A stretch of 45,496 nt of DNA, from the NCBI GenBank assembly GCA_019240305.1, contig JAFAYP010000521.1:64818-110313 (forward strand), written 5' to 3'. A model generated the notes under the pieces. It saw only the letters and a list, made by a program, of their open reading frames with translations, ran no database searches and was not told the origin of the DNA. Made by a program: the position numbers and the translations under genes. This stretch comes from Solirubrobacterales bacterium (GTDB taxonomy: Bacteria; Actinomycetota; Thermoleophilia; Solirubrobacterales; Solirubrobacteraceae). Positions 8,892-17,115 of this stretch are shown one piece after another. Within the stretch, counting starts at the first letter, position 1, and every line of letters starts with the position of its first letter.

Positions 8892-10055
8892 TCAGCCCCA
8901 TACCTCCGTGGCCGTCTCGACGATCAACTGGAGCTTGGCCGCCTGCTGGTCTCGGGTCAGCGCATTGCCCTCGAACGTCGATGAGAAACCGCACTGAGGC
9001 GAGAGACAGAGCTGCTCGACGGGCACGAACTGGGACGCCTCCTCGATCCGGCGCTTGAGGTCGTCCTTGCTCTCCAGCGCGCCGCGCTTGCTCGTCACCA
9101 GGCCGAGCACCACCATCTTGCCCGGCGCCACGAACCGCAGCGGCTCGAATCCGCCTGACCGCGCGTCGTCGTACTCGAGGAAGAAGCCGTCGACGTCGAG
9201 GCCGCCGAACAGCGCCTCGGCGACGAAGTCATAGCCGCCCTCGGCCGCCCACGACGAGCGGAAGTTCCCTCGGCACAGGTGGGTGGTGATGGCGAGCCCC
9301 GGGGGCCGGCCGGCGAGCGCGTTGTTGATGTTGGCCACGTAGGTCTCGTGCAGGTGCGCGGAGTCCTCGCCACGGTCCTCCATGGCCTTGCGCTGGTCGG
9401 GATCGTTGAGGTAGGCCAGGCTGGTGTCATCGAACTGAAGGTACGTGCAGCCCAGCTCGGCGATCCCGCGCACCTGGTCGGCGTAGGCGCGCGAGAGATC
9501 GCTCCAGAACTCGTCAACGTCGGGGTAGGCCTTCGGGTCCAACGCGGCACGCCCGCCCCGGTAGTGGACCATGTTCGGTGACGGGACGGTGAGCTTGGGC
9601 GTCACGCCATCGTCGACGGTCCGCTTCAGGAACTGGAAATCCTCGGCGAAGATGGTGTGATCGAGGTGGACCTTGTCGGTGACCGCGATCGCCGCCGGCG
9701 TGAAGTCGACCGCACCGTCCGCGTTGCGGAACTTGACCTTGATATCGCCCGCCACCGTCTCGACGCCGCCGAGCTGGTAGATGAAATCCATGTGCCACGA
9801 CGCGCGGCGGAACTCCCCGTCGGTGGCGGACTGCAGGCCCACGTCGCGCTGCAGCTGCACGACGTCGCGGATCGCGTCGTCCTCAAGCGCGCGCAAGTCC
9901 TCGGCCGACAGCCGGCCGGCCGCGAACTCCTCCCGCGCCTGCAGCAGGCTCCGGGGCCGCAACAGGCTGCCGACGTGGTCGGCCCGGAACGGCGGCGTGG
10001 TCCGCCGTCCGCCGGCCGACGGAGTTTCCGCGCTGTGCGGTTCAGCCATCTCCAC
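8892..10055 (-). CDS. Stand-alone cobalamin-independent methionine synthase (MetE C-terminal)-like protein
   Basis: FRADHVGSLLRPRSLLQAREEF...; CTYLQFDDTSLAYL; HLCRGNFRSSWAAEGGYD; LCLSPQCGFSSTFEGNAL. Confidence 0.8.
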   Translation of the reverse strand: MEMAEPHSAETPSAGGRRTTPPFRADHVGSLLRPRSLLQAREEFAAGRLSAEDLRALEDDAIRDVVQLQRDVGLQSATDGEFRRASWHMDFIYQLGGVETVAGDIKVKFRNADGAVDFTPAAIAVTDKVHLDHTIFAEDFQFLKRTVDDGVTPKLTVPSPNMVHYRGGRAALDPKAYPDVDEFWSDLSRAYADQVRGIAELGCTYLQFDDTSLAYLNDPDQRKAMEDRGEDSAHLHETYVANINNALAGRPPGLAITTHLCRGNFRSSWAAEGGYDFVAEALFGGLDVDGFFLEYDDARSGGFEPLRFVAPGKMVVLGLVTSKRGALESKDDLKRRIEEASQFVPVEQLCLSPQCGFSSTFEGNALTRDQQAAKLQLIVETATEVWG

Positions 10056-10167
10056 CTGCTTTCGTCCTCGGAGGCATGACGTTGATCTCGGACCCGGACG
10101 CCGTCGGGGTCCTCGAAGAACAGCTGGCGCGGTACCCCGGGAACTCGAGCCGCGGCCGCTCGTTCAT
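10042..10167 (-). pseudogene. Remnant of a small VOC/glyoxalase-family gene (internal deletion plus frame disruption)
   Basis: Minus strand between livF and the MetE-like gene: 41-codon ORF MNERPRLEFPGYR...EINVMPPRTKAGGDG*. A neighbouring frame reads VPRQLFFEDPDGVRV, the typical VOC C-terminal motif, rejoining EINVMPP if one extra C is removed. Confidence 0.5.
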
Positions 10168-10931
10168 CCGCCGGCCGGCACGCGATCGGTCGGACCTGCA
10201 GAACCGCCGTCGCCAAGCCCCCGCAGCAGATACGCCGAGTGCAGCAGATCAGGGTTGTCCTGCAGCTCCTGGGCGCTGCCCGAGTACTGGACCCGCCCGC
10301 CCTCCATGACGTAGGCGCGGTTGGCCAACCCGAGCGCCACGGACGCGAATTGCTCGATCAGCAGCACGCCGACGCCGGACTCGGCGACGGTCCGGATGGT
10401 CGGGATGAGGCGTTGCACCACCACCGGAGCCAGCCCGAGGGACAGCTCGTCGATGATCACGAAGCGCGGCGCGGAGACCAGCGCCTGAGCCAGCACGACC
10501 ATCTGCTGCTCGCCGCCGGACAGGGCACGGGCCTGGGTGCCCAGGCGCTTGTCCAGTTCCGGGAACAGCTCCAGCGCGCGGGCGCGTCCAGCGGCCGCGT
10601 CCTGGTTGGACAACGCGTAGGTGGCGACCCGGAGGTTGTCCTCGACGGTCAGTCCGGGCAGCAGCCGACGCCCCTCCGGAACGATCGCCACACCGGCCCG
10701 GCGGATGTGTTCTGGACGCCGGCGCGCCAGCTCCCGCTCGCCGAGCATCACCGAGCCTCCCTTCAACGGCAGGACGCCGCCGACGGCGAGCACCATGCTT
10801 GACTTGCCGGCACCGTTGGGACCCAGCAGCGCGGTGACCTCGCCTGGCGCGATCTCGACCGACACGTTGCGCACGACGTCACGACCGCCACGCGAGACCA
10901 CCAGGTCTCGCAGAACGAGCGCTCCACTCAC
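10164..10931 (-). CDS. livF: Branched-chain amino acid-type ABC transporter ATPase (LivF-like)
   Basis: LLGPNGAGKSSMVLAVGG (Walker A), ALSGGEQQMVVLAQALVSAPRFVIIDELSLGLAPVVVQRLI. Confidence 0.9.
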   Translation of the reverse strand: MSGALVLRDLVVSRGGRDVVRNVSVEIAPGEVTALLGPNGAGKSSMVLAVGGVLPLKGGSVMLGERELARRRPEHIRRAGVAIVPEGRRLLPGLTVEDNLRVATYALSNQDAAAGRARALELFPELDKRLGTQARALSGGEQQMVVLAQALVSAPRFVIIDELSLGLAPVVVQRLIPTIRTVAESGVGVLLIEQFASVALGLANRAYVMEGGRVQYSGSAQELQDNPDLLHSAYLLRGLGDGGSAGPTDRVPAGG

Positions 10932-11644
10932 TGGAACTCCTCGGCGCCGAGGTAGGCCCTGACCACCTGTTCGTTGCGCAGGACGTCAGCCGTCGGGCCG
11001 GAGGCGATCATCTTCCCGAAGTCGAGCACCGCCGTGACCGGGCAACAGGACGAGACCAGGCTCATGTCGTGGTCAACGAGGATGGTCAGCGCCTCTGAGT
11101 GCTCCGGGATGCGCCGGATAAGCTCGCCGAGGTGTGCCGTCTCGGCGTCGGGCAGGCCGGCGGCGGGCTCGTCGAGCAGCACCAGCCGGGGCTTGCCAAC
11201 GACCGCGCGGGCGACCTCGACCAGCCGGCGACTGCCCACGCCGAGCGTGCCGACCTTGACGTAGGCGACGTCCCGGAGTCCCACGAACTCGATCGCATCG
11301 AGCACTTCGCCCCGGCGATTGGCACGCCCGAGCTTCGAGTGCTCGTGCACGAGCGCGACGTTGTCGTACACCGATAGGCTCTCGATCGCCTGCTCGGTCT
11401 GGAACGTCCGGCGCAACCCCCAGCGCGCGCGGCGGAAGTGGGCCATCGACAACAGGTCCTCGTCGAAGGCTCGCACGTGTCCCTCGGCCGGGCGCACGAA
11501 GCCCGACAGGACGTTGAAGAACGTCGTCTTGCCGGCGCCATTTGGGCCGATCAGCCCGCAGGTGCCGGCCTCAAACCTCACGCTCATGCCGTCGAGTGAC
11601 GTGACCCCGCCGAAACGCACGGTGAGCTCCGAGACCTCGATCAC
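10928..11644 (-). CDS. livG: Branched-chain amino acid-type ABC transporter ATPase (LivG-like)
   Basis: VSELTVRFGGVTSLDGMSVRFEAGTCGLIGPNGAGKTTFFNVLSGF; LVLLDEPAAGLPDAE; GTG start at 11644 inside the longer track ORF. Confidence 0.9.
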   Translation of the reverse strand: MIEVSELTVRFGGVTSLDGMSVRFEAGTCGLIGPNGAGKTTFFNVLSGFVRPAEGHVRAFDEDLLSMAHFRRARWGLRRTFQTEQAIESLSVYDNVALVHEHSKLGRANRRGEVLDAIEFVGLRDVAYVKVGTLGVGSRRLVEVARAVVGKPRLVLLDEPAAGLPDAETAHLGELIRRIPEHSEALTILVDHDMSLVSSCCPVTAVLDFGKMIASGPTADVLRNEQVVRAYLGAEEFQ

Positions 11645-12726
11645 GGGGCCTCCCCGTGGCTGGCGGCCGAGCGCCGCGTCAGGCCGCCCAGCCGTCTGCC
11701 CAGCCGCGAGATATCCCTGGGCAGCTGATCCACGATGCCCCTGGGCGCCGTGGTCAGCACCTGCAGGACGCCGATCCCGAACAGGATGATCAGCCAATCC
11801 GGTGAGACACCCGCGTTGTTCAGAATCGCCGGCAGCAGCTGGAGCAGGAGCCCGGCGACGATCGCGCCCCAGATGCTGTAGGCGCCGCCCATCAGAACCA
11901 CCGCCAGCAGGGTGATCGAGTCCTGGGTCTGGAAGTCGATCGAGTACAGGTACCGGACGGCGCCCGCCAGCACTCCACCGGCGACCCCGGTGATGAACGA
12001 GGCCAGCGCGAAGGCCCACAGCTTGTAGAGCGTGGTGTTGATCCCGGCGGCCAGCGCGGCGGGCTCGCTCTGGCGGATCGCCGCCCACGCTCGGCCGGGC
12101 CGGGTGCGCACGTGGGCCAGCACGAGCAGGAACATGAGCGCGGCGACGATCACCGAGTAGCGGAAGTAGGCGGGGTCGGTGGTGGCGATCCCGGGGCGGC
12201 GAAGCGACGGGATGTGGACGAACGTGCCGTTGTAGCCGCTGAACCCGTGGCCGCCGTTGGGGAAGTTGAGCGAGGCGAGCGCGACCGTGATCGCGCCGGC
12301 CAGCATCAGCGTGATCAGCGCCAGGTACAGCCCTCGCATGCGCAGCGCCGGGAGACCCACCAGCGTGCCCAGCACCATCGTGATCACACCGGAGGCGAGC
12401 AACACCACCTCGTACGGGAGCGAGGTCGCGAACAGCAGGCGGGCGGCAACCCAGGCGCCGATCGCCAGCACCGCCGCCTGGCCCAGAGAGATCAGCCCCA
12501 CACGTCCGACGAGCACGCCGAGCCCCAGCGCGACGACGGAGTAGATCGCGACCTGCGTCATCGAGTCGATGTAGTAGACGCTGAGCATCTGCGGCAGTCC
12601 GATCAGCACGAACACCAGCAGCACGGCGATGACCATCGTCCGCACCAGGTCAGCACGCTCGACGCGACGCGGCGCTGACGGAGGCGTGGCGAGAGGCGTG
12701 GCGCTCTGAAGCTCCGCGGTGCTCAT
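11641..12726 (-). CDS. livM: Branched-chain amino acid-type ABC transporter permease (LivM-like)
   Basis: YYIDSMTQVAIYSVVALGLGVLVGRVGLISLGQAAVLAIGAW; ARTRPGRAWAAIRQSEPAALAAGIN-type loop; ATG at 12726. Confidence 0.9.
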   Translation of the reverse strand: MSTAELQSATPLATPPSAPRRVERADLVRTMVIAVLLVFVLIGLPQMLSVYYIDSMTQVAIYSVVALGLGVLVGRVGLISLGQAAVLAIGAWVAARLLFATSLPYEVVLLASGVITMVLGTLVGLPALRMRGLYLALITLMLAGAITVALASLNFPNGGHGFSGYNGTFVHIPSLRRPGIATTDPAYFRYSVIVAALMFLLVLAHVRTRPGRAWAAIRQSEPAALAAGINTTLYKLWAFALASFITGVAGGVLAGAVRYLYSIDFQTQDSITLLAVVLMGGAYSIWGAIVAGLLLQLLPAILNNAGVSPDWLIILFGIGVLQVLTTAPRGIVDQLPRDISRLGRRLGGLTRRSAASHGEAP

Positions 12727-12728
12727 GG

Positions 12729-13655
12729 CTAGAACTCCTGTCGCGCCAGCGAGAGCACGCGCTTGCGGTTGAGCACCAGGAGGGCCGCTGCGGCGAGCAC
12801 GAACGGCGTCATGTCGCGGTAGTTGGTCAGCGACGTGATCGGCGTCAGCGTGGCGTCCACGACCCCCACGACGATCGCGGCCGCGAAGGTGATCCAGATC
12901 GAGCTCAGCCGCGCGATCAGCGCCGCCGCCAGGGATGAGATGACCAGGAACGTGAGCGTCGTCGCGTCGAGAGCCACGAGGTCGGCAAGCAGGATTCCGG
13001 CGATCCCGGCCACCACGCCGCAGCCGAACCACGCCGCCGCCTCGACTCGGCGCACCGGGACTCCGAGAGTGGCCGTGATCTCGCGATCGTTCGCCATCGC
13101 CCGCATCGCCGTGCCCAGCTTGCTGAAGCGCAGGAACGCCGTCGTGATGATCGTGATCGCGATCCCGACCGCCAGCGCGATCACGTCGGTGGTGGTGACC
13201 TGGACCTGGCCGATCATGAAGCCGTGGCTATCGGTCGGCAGGGTGATCGCGCGCGACGCGCCGCCGTTCGATGTCCACAGCAGGTCCATCGCCCCCAGGA
13301 GGATCAGGGTCAGGCCCAGGGTGGCGGTCGTCTTGACCACCGCGTCACGTCCCGCCAGCCGCCGCCCGAACACCATCCCATAGGCCAGCGTCACCACGCC
13401 GGCGAACAGGATGCAGACGAGATAGGCCAGCCACTGGTTCATTCCGGAGTGATTGATCAACTGCCAAGCGATCAGAGCACCGAACGCGCCCGCGGCACCG
13501 AACGACAGGTTCAGCACCCCGGTCGTCCGGTAGAGCACGATCATCCCCACGCCCGACAGGGCGTACACCCCCCCGAGCGCCAGCCCGGTGACCAGGAACG
13601 GTTGCTCGTCCTGCCAGCTGGGCAGCGACAGCGCCATGACGAGTAACGCGTGCAT
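12729..13655 (-). CDS. livH: Branched-chain amino acid-type ABC transporter permease (LivH-like)
   Basis: VTGLALGGVYALSGVGMIVLYRTTGVLNLSFGAAGAFGALIAW; FSKLGTAMRAMANDREITATLGV. Confidence 0.9.
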   Translation of the reverse strand: MHALLVMALSLPSWQDEQPFLVTGLALGGVYALSGVGMIVLYRTTGVLNLSFGAAGAFGALIAWQLINHSGMNQWLAYLVCILFAGVVTLAYGMVFGRRLAGRDAVVKTTATLGLTLILLGAMDLLWTSNGGASRAITLPTDSHGFMIGQVQVTTTDVIALAVGIAITIITTAFLRFSKLGTAMRAMANDREITATLGVPVRRVEAAAWFGCGVVAGIAGILLADLVALDATTLTFLVISSLAAALIARLSSIWITFAAAIVVGVVDATLTPITSLTNYRDMTPFVLAAAALLVLNRKRVLSLARQEF

Positions 13656-13704
13656 CGCCGCCGCCGCTCAGTGCCCTGATCGCATGGTCGCTTCGCCGCT
13701 CTCG

Positions 13705-15078
13705 CTAGCCCAGGTTCACCCCGTGCGCTTTCGCCACACTCCGGTATTGGGCGATCTGCGGGTCGGCCGCGGAGATCTGCGTGCAACCCTGGGCCGTGAT
13801 CATCTTCCCGTTATCAGGCGTAACCGTGTAGTCGGAGTTGTTGGGGATATGCAGAGCCAGCTTGCCGTACGTCCACGGGTCGCAGAGCTGCTCGGAATGG
13901 TAGCCCTTGATGCCGACGATCGCCGCGTTGACGCTCTTCATCGTGTACGGCCCCTTGACCGTGTCCAGCGCCTGAACGAGGAACTTGGCCAGGAGGAAGC
14001 CGAACTGGCTGAACGACCCGATGCCTCCGGCGACGCTGGAGCCGTACTTGGCCAGGATCGCCTTGTAGAGCTGGATCTCCGGCCCGTTGTGGTCATCGGC
14101 GTCGACCGCCTCCGCGTTGACGAACAGCTTGTGGTTCCACTTCGGGCCCAGCGCCTTGGCCAGGAAGTCGGTGTCGCACGGCGTCGAGCAACCCCAGGAC
14201 TTGACCCGGTCCTCGAGGCCGAGCTTCTGGACCGCCTGGAGGATCACCAGCGCCTCGGGTGGGGTGAAGTTGAGGACCACCGATCCGTTCGCGCCCGCGG
14301 CGTCGACGAGGTTGACCGCCACGGAGCTGGCGTCGGTGATGGGCACGTTCTCGGTCAGTTCGGTGATGGGCACGTGCGCCGCCTTGGCGAGCGCCGCCGG
14401 ACCACCGGCGATGTAGCCCGTCCCCGGCACGTTGGACTGCACGAAAACGATCTTCGAGGCGTGAACCGAGTTGAGCGCGTACTGCACGGCGCCGTCCGAG
14501 CTGTAGCGCGGGCCCATGTTGACGGGGGCGCTGTTCGGGGTCGACCAGCATTCGGGAGCGATCCCCGCATCCATCTCATAGATGCCCAGCTGCTTCCAGA
14601 ACGACTGATCGATCGTGCACTCGAGCAGGTCGAAGACGCCGTCGATGGCGACGACGTGGTCGGATTGGATCAGCTGCTTGGCGGCCGCCGCGACCTGCGA
14701 CGGCTGGGTCTGATCGAGCTGGACGAAGAGCTTGAGCGGATGGCCGTGGACGCCGCCGTTGGCGTTGACGCAGTTGAAGTACGCCGTGATCATGTTCGGA
14801 CCATCGGTGAAGTCGGTGCCCGGCTGATGGGTGTCGATCGTGCCGATGTTGATCGGAGAACCCGTGGCCGGGGCGCCCGCCTTGGAGCCGCAGGCTGCCG
14901 TGTTGGTCGAGGCCGCGCCCGAGCTGCTCGCGGACCCGGCCGCCGACGACGAGGCACTCGAACTGCTCTTGCTGCTGCTCTTGCTGCTGCTGCCGCATCC
15001 CGTGAGCGCAATCAGCGCAACGGCCGCCAGCAGTACGAATCCAGTTCGCATCCGCGGCACGACGTGGTAGGTGCTCAC
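13705..15078 (-). CDS. ABC transporter substrate-binding lipoprotein (LivK-like periplasmic-binding type I)
   Basis: Signal peptide and lipobox (LLAAVALIALTGCGSSS), Ser-rich linker, PINIGTIDTHQPGTDF... binding-protein fold; precedes livHMGF. Confidence 0.88.
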   Translation of the reverse strand: MSTYHVVPRMRTGFVLLAAVALIALTGCGSSSKSSSKSSSSASSSAAGSASSSGAASTNTAACGSKAGAPATGSPINIGTIDTHQPGTDFTDGPNMITAYFNCVNANGGVHGHPLKLFVQLDQTQPSQVAAAAKQLIQSDHVVAIDGVFDLLECTIDQSFWKQLGIYEMDAGIAPECWSTPNSAPVNMGPRYSSDGAVQYALNSVHASKIVFVQSNVPGTGYIAGGPAALAKAAHVPITELTENVPITDASSVAVNLVDAAGANGSVVLNFTPPEALVILQAVQKLGLEDRVKSWGCSTPCDTDFLAKALGPKWNHKLFVNAEAVDADDHNGPEIQLYKAILAKYGSSVAGGIGSFSQFGFLLAKFLVQALDTVKGPYTMKSVNAAIVGIKGYHSEQLCDPWTYGKLALHIPNNSDYTVTPDNGKMITAQGCTQISAADPQIAQYRSVAKAHGVNLG

Positions 15079-15138
15079 CGACTGTCTCCTCTCCTCAGTG
15101 TGTAAGCCGGCTCCGGGTGCTCCGGCGGCCGCCGGCGG

Positions 15139-15167
15139 ATACTAGTTGCGCCCAAGGCTGCATGCAA
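15139..15167 (-). promoter_or_regulatory. Candidate sigma70-like promoter of the transporter operon: TTGCAT-N17-TAGTAT (minus strand)
   Basis: Reverse complement reads TTGCATGCAGCCTTGGGCGCAACTAGTAT; -35 overlaps the palindrome TGCATGCA. Confidence 0.45.
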
Positions 15168-15230
15168 CTCAGTACTAACGTGGCCCCAATCTTTCGTTTC
15201 GCGGCTCGACCAGGCATCCTCTGCATGCAA
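15158..15230. promoter_or_regulatory. Two identical 10-mers CTGCATGCAA (15158-15167 and 15221-15230), candidate GntR/FCD operator pair
   Basis: Direct reading; 8-bp palindromic core TGCATGCA twice, 63 bp apart, in the intergenic region between the transporter operon and the divergent GntR gene. Confidence 0.5.
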
Positions 15231-15299
15231 GGAATCTCCGGGGAGTAGACTGCCCCGGCGCGCACGGGCGGCGAGCCGGATTCTCGGCCGCGGCGGCTG

Positions 15300-16082
15300 G
15301 TGCCTGGATCCGCGGCGATCGAATTGGCCAGTCCTGCGAATCGAACCCAGATCACGAGAGCGCTGCTGCGGCTGCGAGAGCTGATCCTGAGCGGCGAGTT
15401 CGCGCCGGGCGAGCGCCTGTCGGAGCTGCCGCTGGTCGAGCGCCTCGGCGTCTCGCGTACTCCGCTGCGGCTGGCCTTCACCGCGCTCGAGCACGAGGGA
15501 CTGCTGCGTGGACTCCCCGGCGGCGGCTACGTCGTGCGGGGGTTCACCGAGGCCGACCTTCGGGATGCGATCGAGCTGCGCGGTGTGCTCGAGGGCACGG
15601 CGGCCAGGTTCGCCGCCCAGCGCGGCTCGGGGCGTGACCAGCTGCGGACGCTGCGCACGATCAACGACGCGATCGAGGAACTCGTCCATCAGGCGGACTA
15701 TGAGTCGTTTGAGAACTACGTCGAGCTCAACGAGCGCTTCCACGCCCAGCTGCTGGCGCTCGCGCACAGCCCGATGCTCGACCGCGCGCTGGACGGGATC
15801 GTCTCGCTGCCGTTTGCCGGCCCGAGCGCCGCGTTCGTGTTCACCGAGGCCGAGCTCCCGGAATCGCGCGACGTGCTGATCGTGGCCCATTACCACCACC
15901 GCGCGATGATTGAGGCGATCGCGCGACGCGAGGGAGCGCGCGCCGAGGCGATCGCCCGGGAGCACGCTCTGCTCGCGCTGCGCAACCTCGAGATCGTCCT
16001 CAGCCACCGGGAGGTGCTCGAACAGCTGCCCGGAGCCCGGCTGATCGCGCTGCGTCCGAGCGCCACCGAGCCGCTGACGTGA
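15300..16082 (+). CDS. GntR-family transcriptional regulator with FCD domain
   Basis: LRELILSGEFAPGERLSELPLVERLGVSRTPLRLAFTALEHEGLLRGLPGGGYVVRGF; FCD-like helical C-terminus ELNERFHAQLLALAHSPML. Confidence 0.92.
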   Translation: MPGSAAIELASPANRTQITRALLRLRELILSGEFAPGERLSELPLVERLGVSRTPLRLAFTALEHEGLLRGLPGGGYVVRGFTEADLRDAIELRGVLEGTAARFAAQRGSGRDQLRTLRTINDAIEELVHQADYESFENYVELNERFHAQLLALAHSPMLDRALDGIVSLPFAGPSAAFVFTEAELPESRDVLIVAHYHHRAMIEAIARREGARAEAIAREHALLALRNLEIVLSHREVLEQLPGARLIALRPSATEPLT

Positions 16083-16087
16083 GCCGG

Positions 16088-17110
16088 TCATCCTCGGCGT
16101 GGCTGGCGGATCGCCAGTTCCTCGCGGCCGTCCCACTCCAGCGCGGCGTGCGCGGCCTGGTAGATCTCCTCGCTGCCTGGGCGATAGGCGTCTTCGAGCG
16201 CCGGGCTCAGCGGCACCGGCGTGAACGGCGCACCGACGCGCTGGATCGGCGCCTCCAGGTAATCGAACGCGGCGGCCTGCAGCCGGGCCGCGAGTTCGGC
16301 CCCGAACCCGCCCACGCGAACTGCCTCGTGGGCGATCACGGCCCGTCGCGTCTGCTGGACCGAGGCGACGATCGGCTCGAGATCAAGCGGGACGAGCGTG
16401 CGCGGGTCGATCACCTCGGCGGCGAAGCCTTCGTCGGCCAGGCGCTCGGCCGCCACCAGGGCCTCACCGACCATCCGTGAGAGCGCCACCATCGTCACGT
16501 CACGACCCGAGCGCAAGCGGTTGGCCCGGCCGAGCGCCAGCGGCTCGAGCGTCGTCAGTGCCGGCTCGCGCCGGAAGTACAGCGACTTGTTCTCCACGAA
16601 CACGACCGGATTCGGATCGGCGATCGCGCTCGCCAGCAGCCCGGCCGCGTCGGCGGCGCTGGAGGGCATGACCACCTTCAGCCCGGGCACGTGGGCCAAC
16701 CACGCTTCCAGGCTCTGCGAGTGCTGGGCTCCCGCCCGCCCACCGGCACCGCCCTGGGTACGCAGCACCAACGGGACTGACAGCTGCCCGCCGGACATGA
16801 AATGTGCCTTGGCCGCATGGTTGACGAGCTGGTCCAACGCCAGCGTGATGAAGTCGATGAACATGATCTCGACCACCGGCCGCAGGCCCGCCTGGGCCGC
16901 GCCGATCGCCACGCCGCAGACGGCGCCTTCGCTGATCGGCGTGTTGCGCACCCGTTCGGTTCCGAACTCCCCGGCCAGCCCGGCAGTCGCCTGATAGGGG
17001 CCGCCCTGCGCGACGTCCTCGCCGAGCACGATCACCCGCTCGTCGTCACGCATGGCCTGTGCCAGGGCGGCGTTGATCGCCTTCACGACCGTCGTCTCGA
17101 GGTCGGCCAT
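16088..17110 (-). CDS. 2-oxoacid dehydrogenase E1 component, beta subunit (pair A)
   Basis: VVKAINAALAQAMRDDERVIVLGEDVAQGGPYQATAGLAGEFGTERVRNTPISEGAVCGVAIGAAQAGLRPVVEIMF. Confidence 0.9.
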   Translation of the reverse strand: MADLETTVVKAINAALAQAMRDDERVIVLGEDVAQGGPYQATAGLAGEFGTERVRNTPISEGAVCGVAIGAAQAGLRPVVEIMFIDFITLALDQLVNHAAKAHFMSGGQLSVPLVLRTQGGAGGRAGAQHSQSLEAWLAHVPGLKVVMPSSAADAAGLLASAIADPNPVVFVENKSLYFRREPALTTLEPLALGRANRLRSGRDVTMVALSRMVGEALVAAERLADEGFAAEVIDPRTLVPLDLEPIVASVQQTRRAVIAHEAVRVGGFGAELAARLQAAAFDYLEAPIQRVGAPFTPVPLSPALEDAYRPGSEEIYQAAHAALEWDGREELAIRQPRRG

Positions 17111-17115
17111 GCGCG

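Noticed and set aside
14960-15000. CTG/CTT-rich repeat as a possible CRISPR or microsatellite element
   Set aside because: It is the coding region of the Ser-rich linker following the lipobox; no repeat-spacer structure
13588-15105. 505-aa plus-strand ORF opposite the substrate-binding lipoprotein
   Set aside because: Antisense to a clear lipoprotein gene; composition (RVDALHRVRPLDRVQRL...) is shadow-ORF-like
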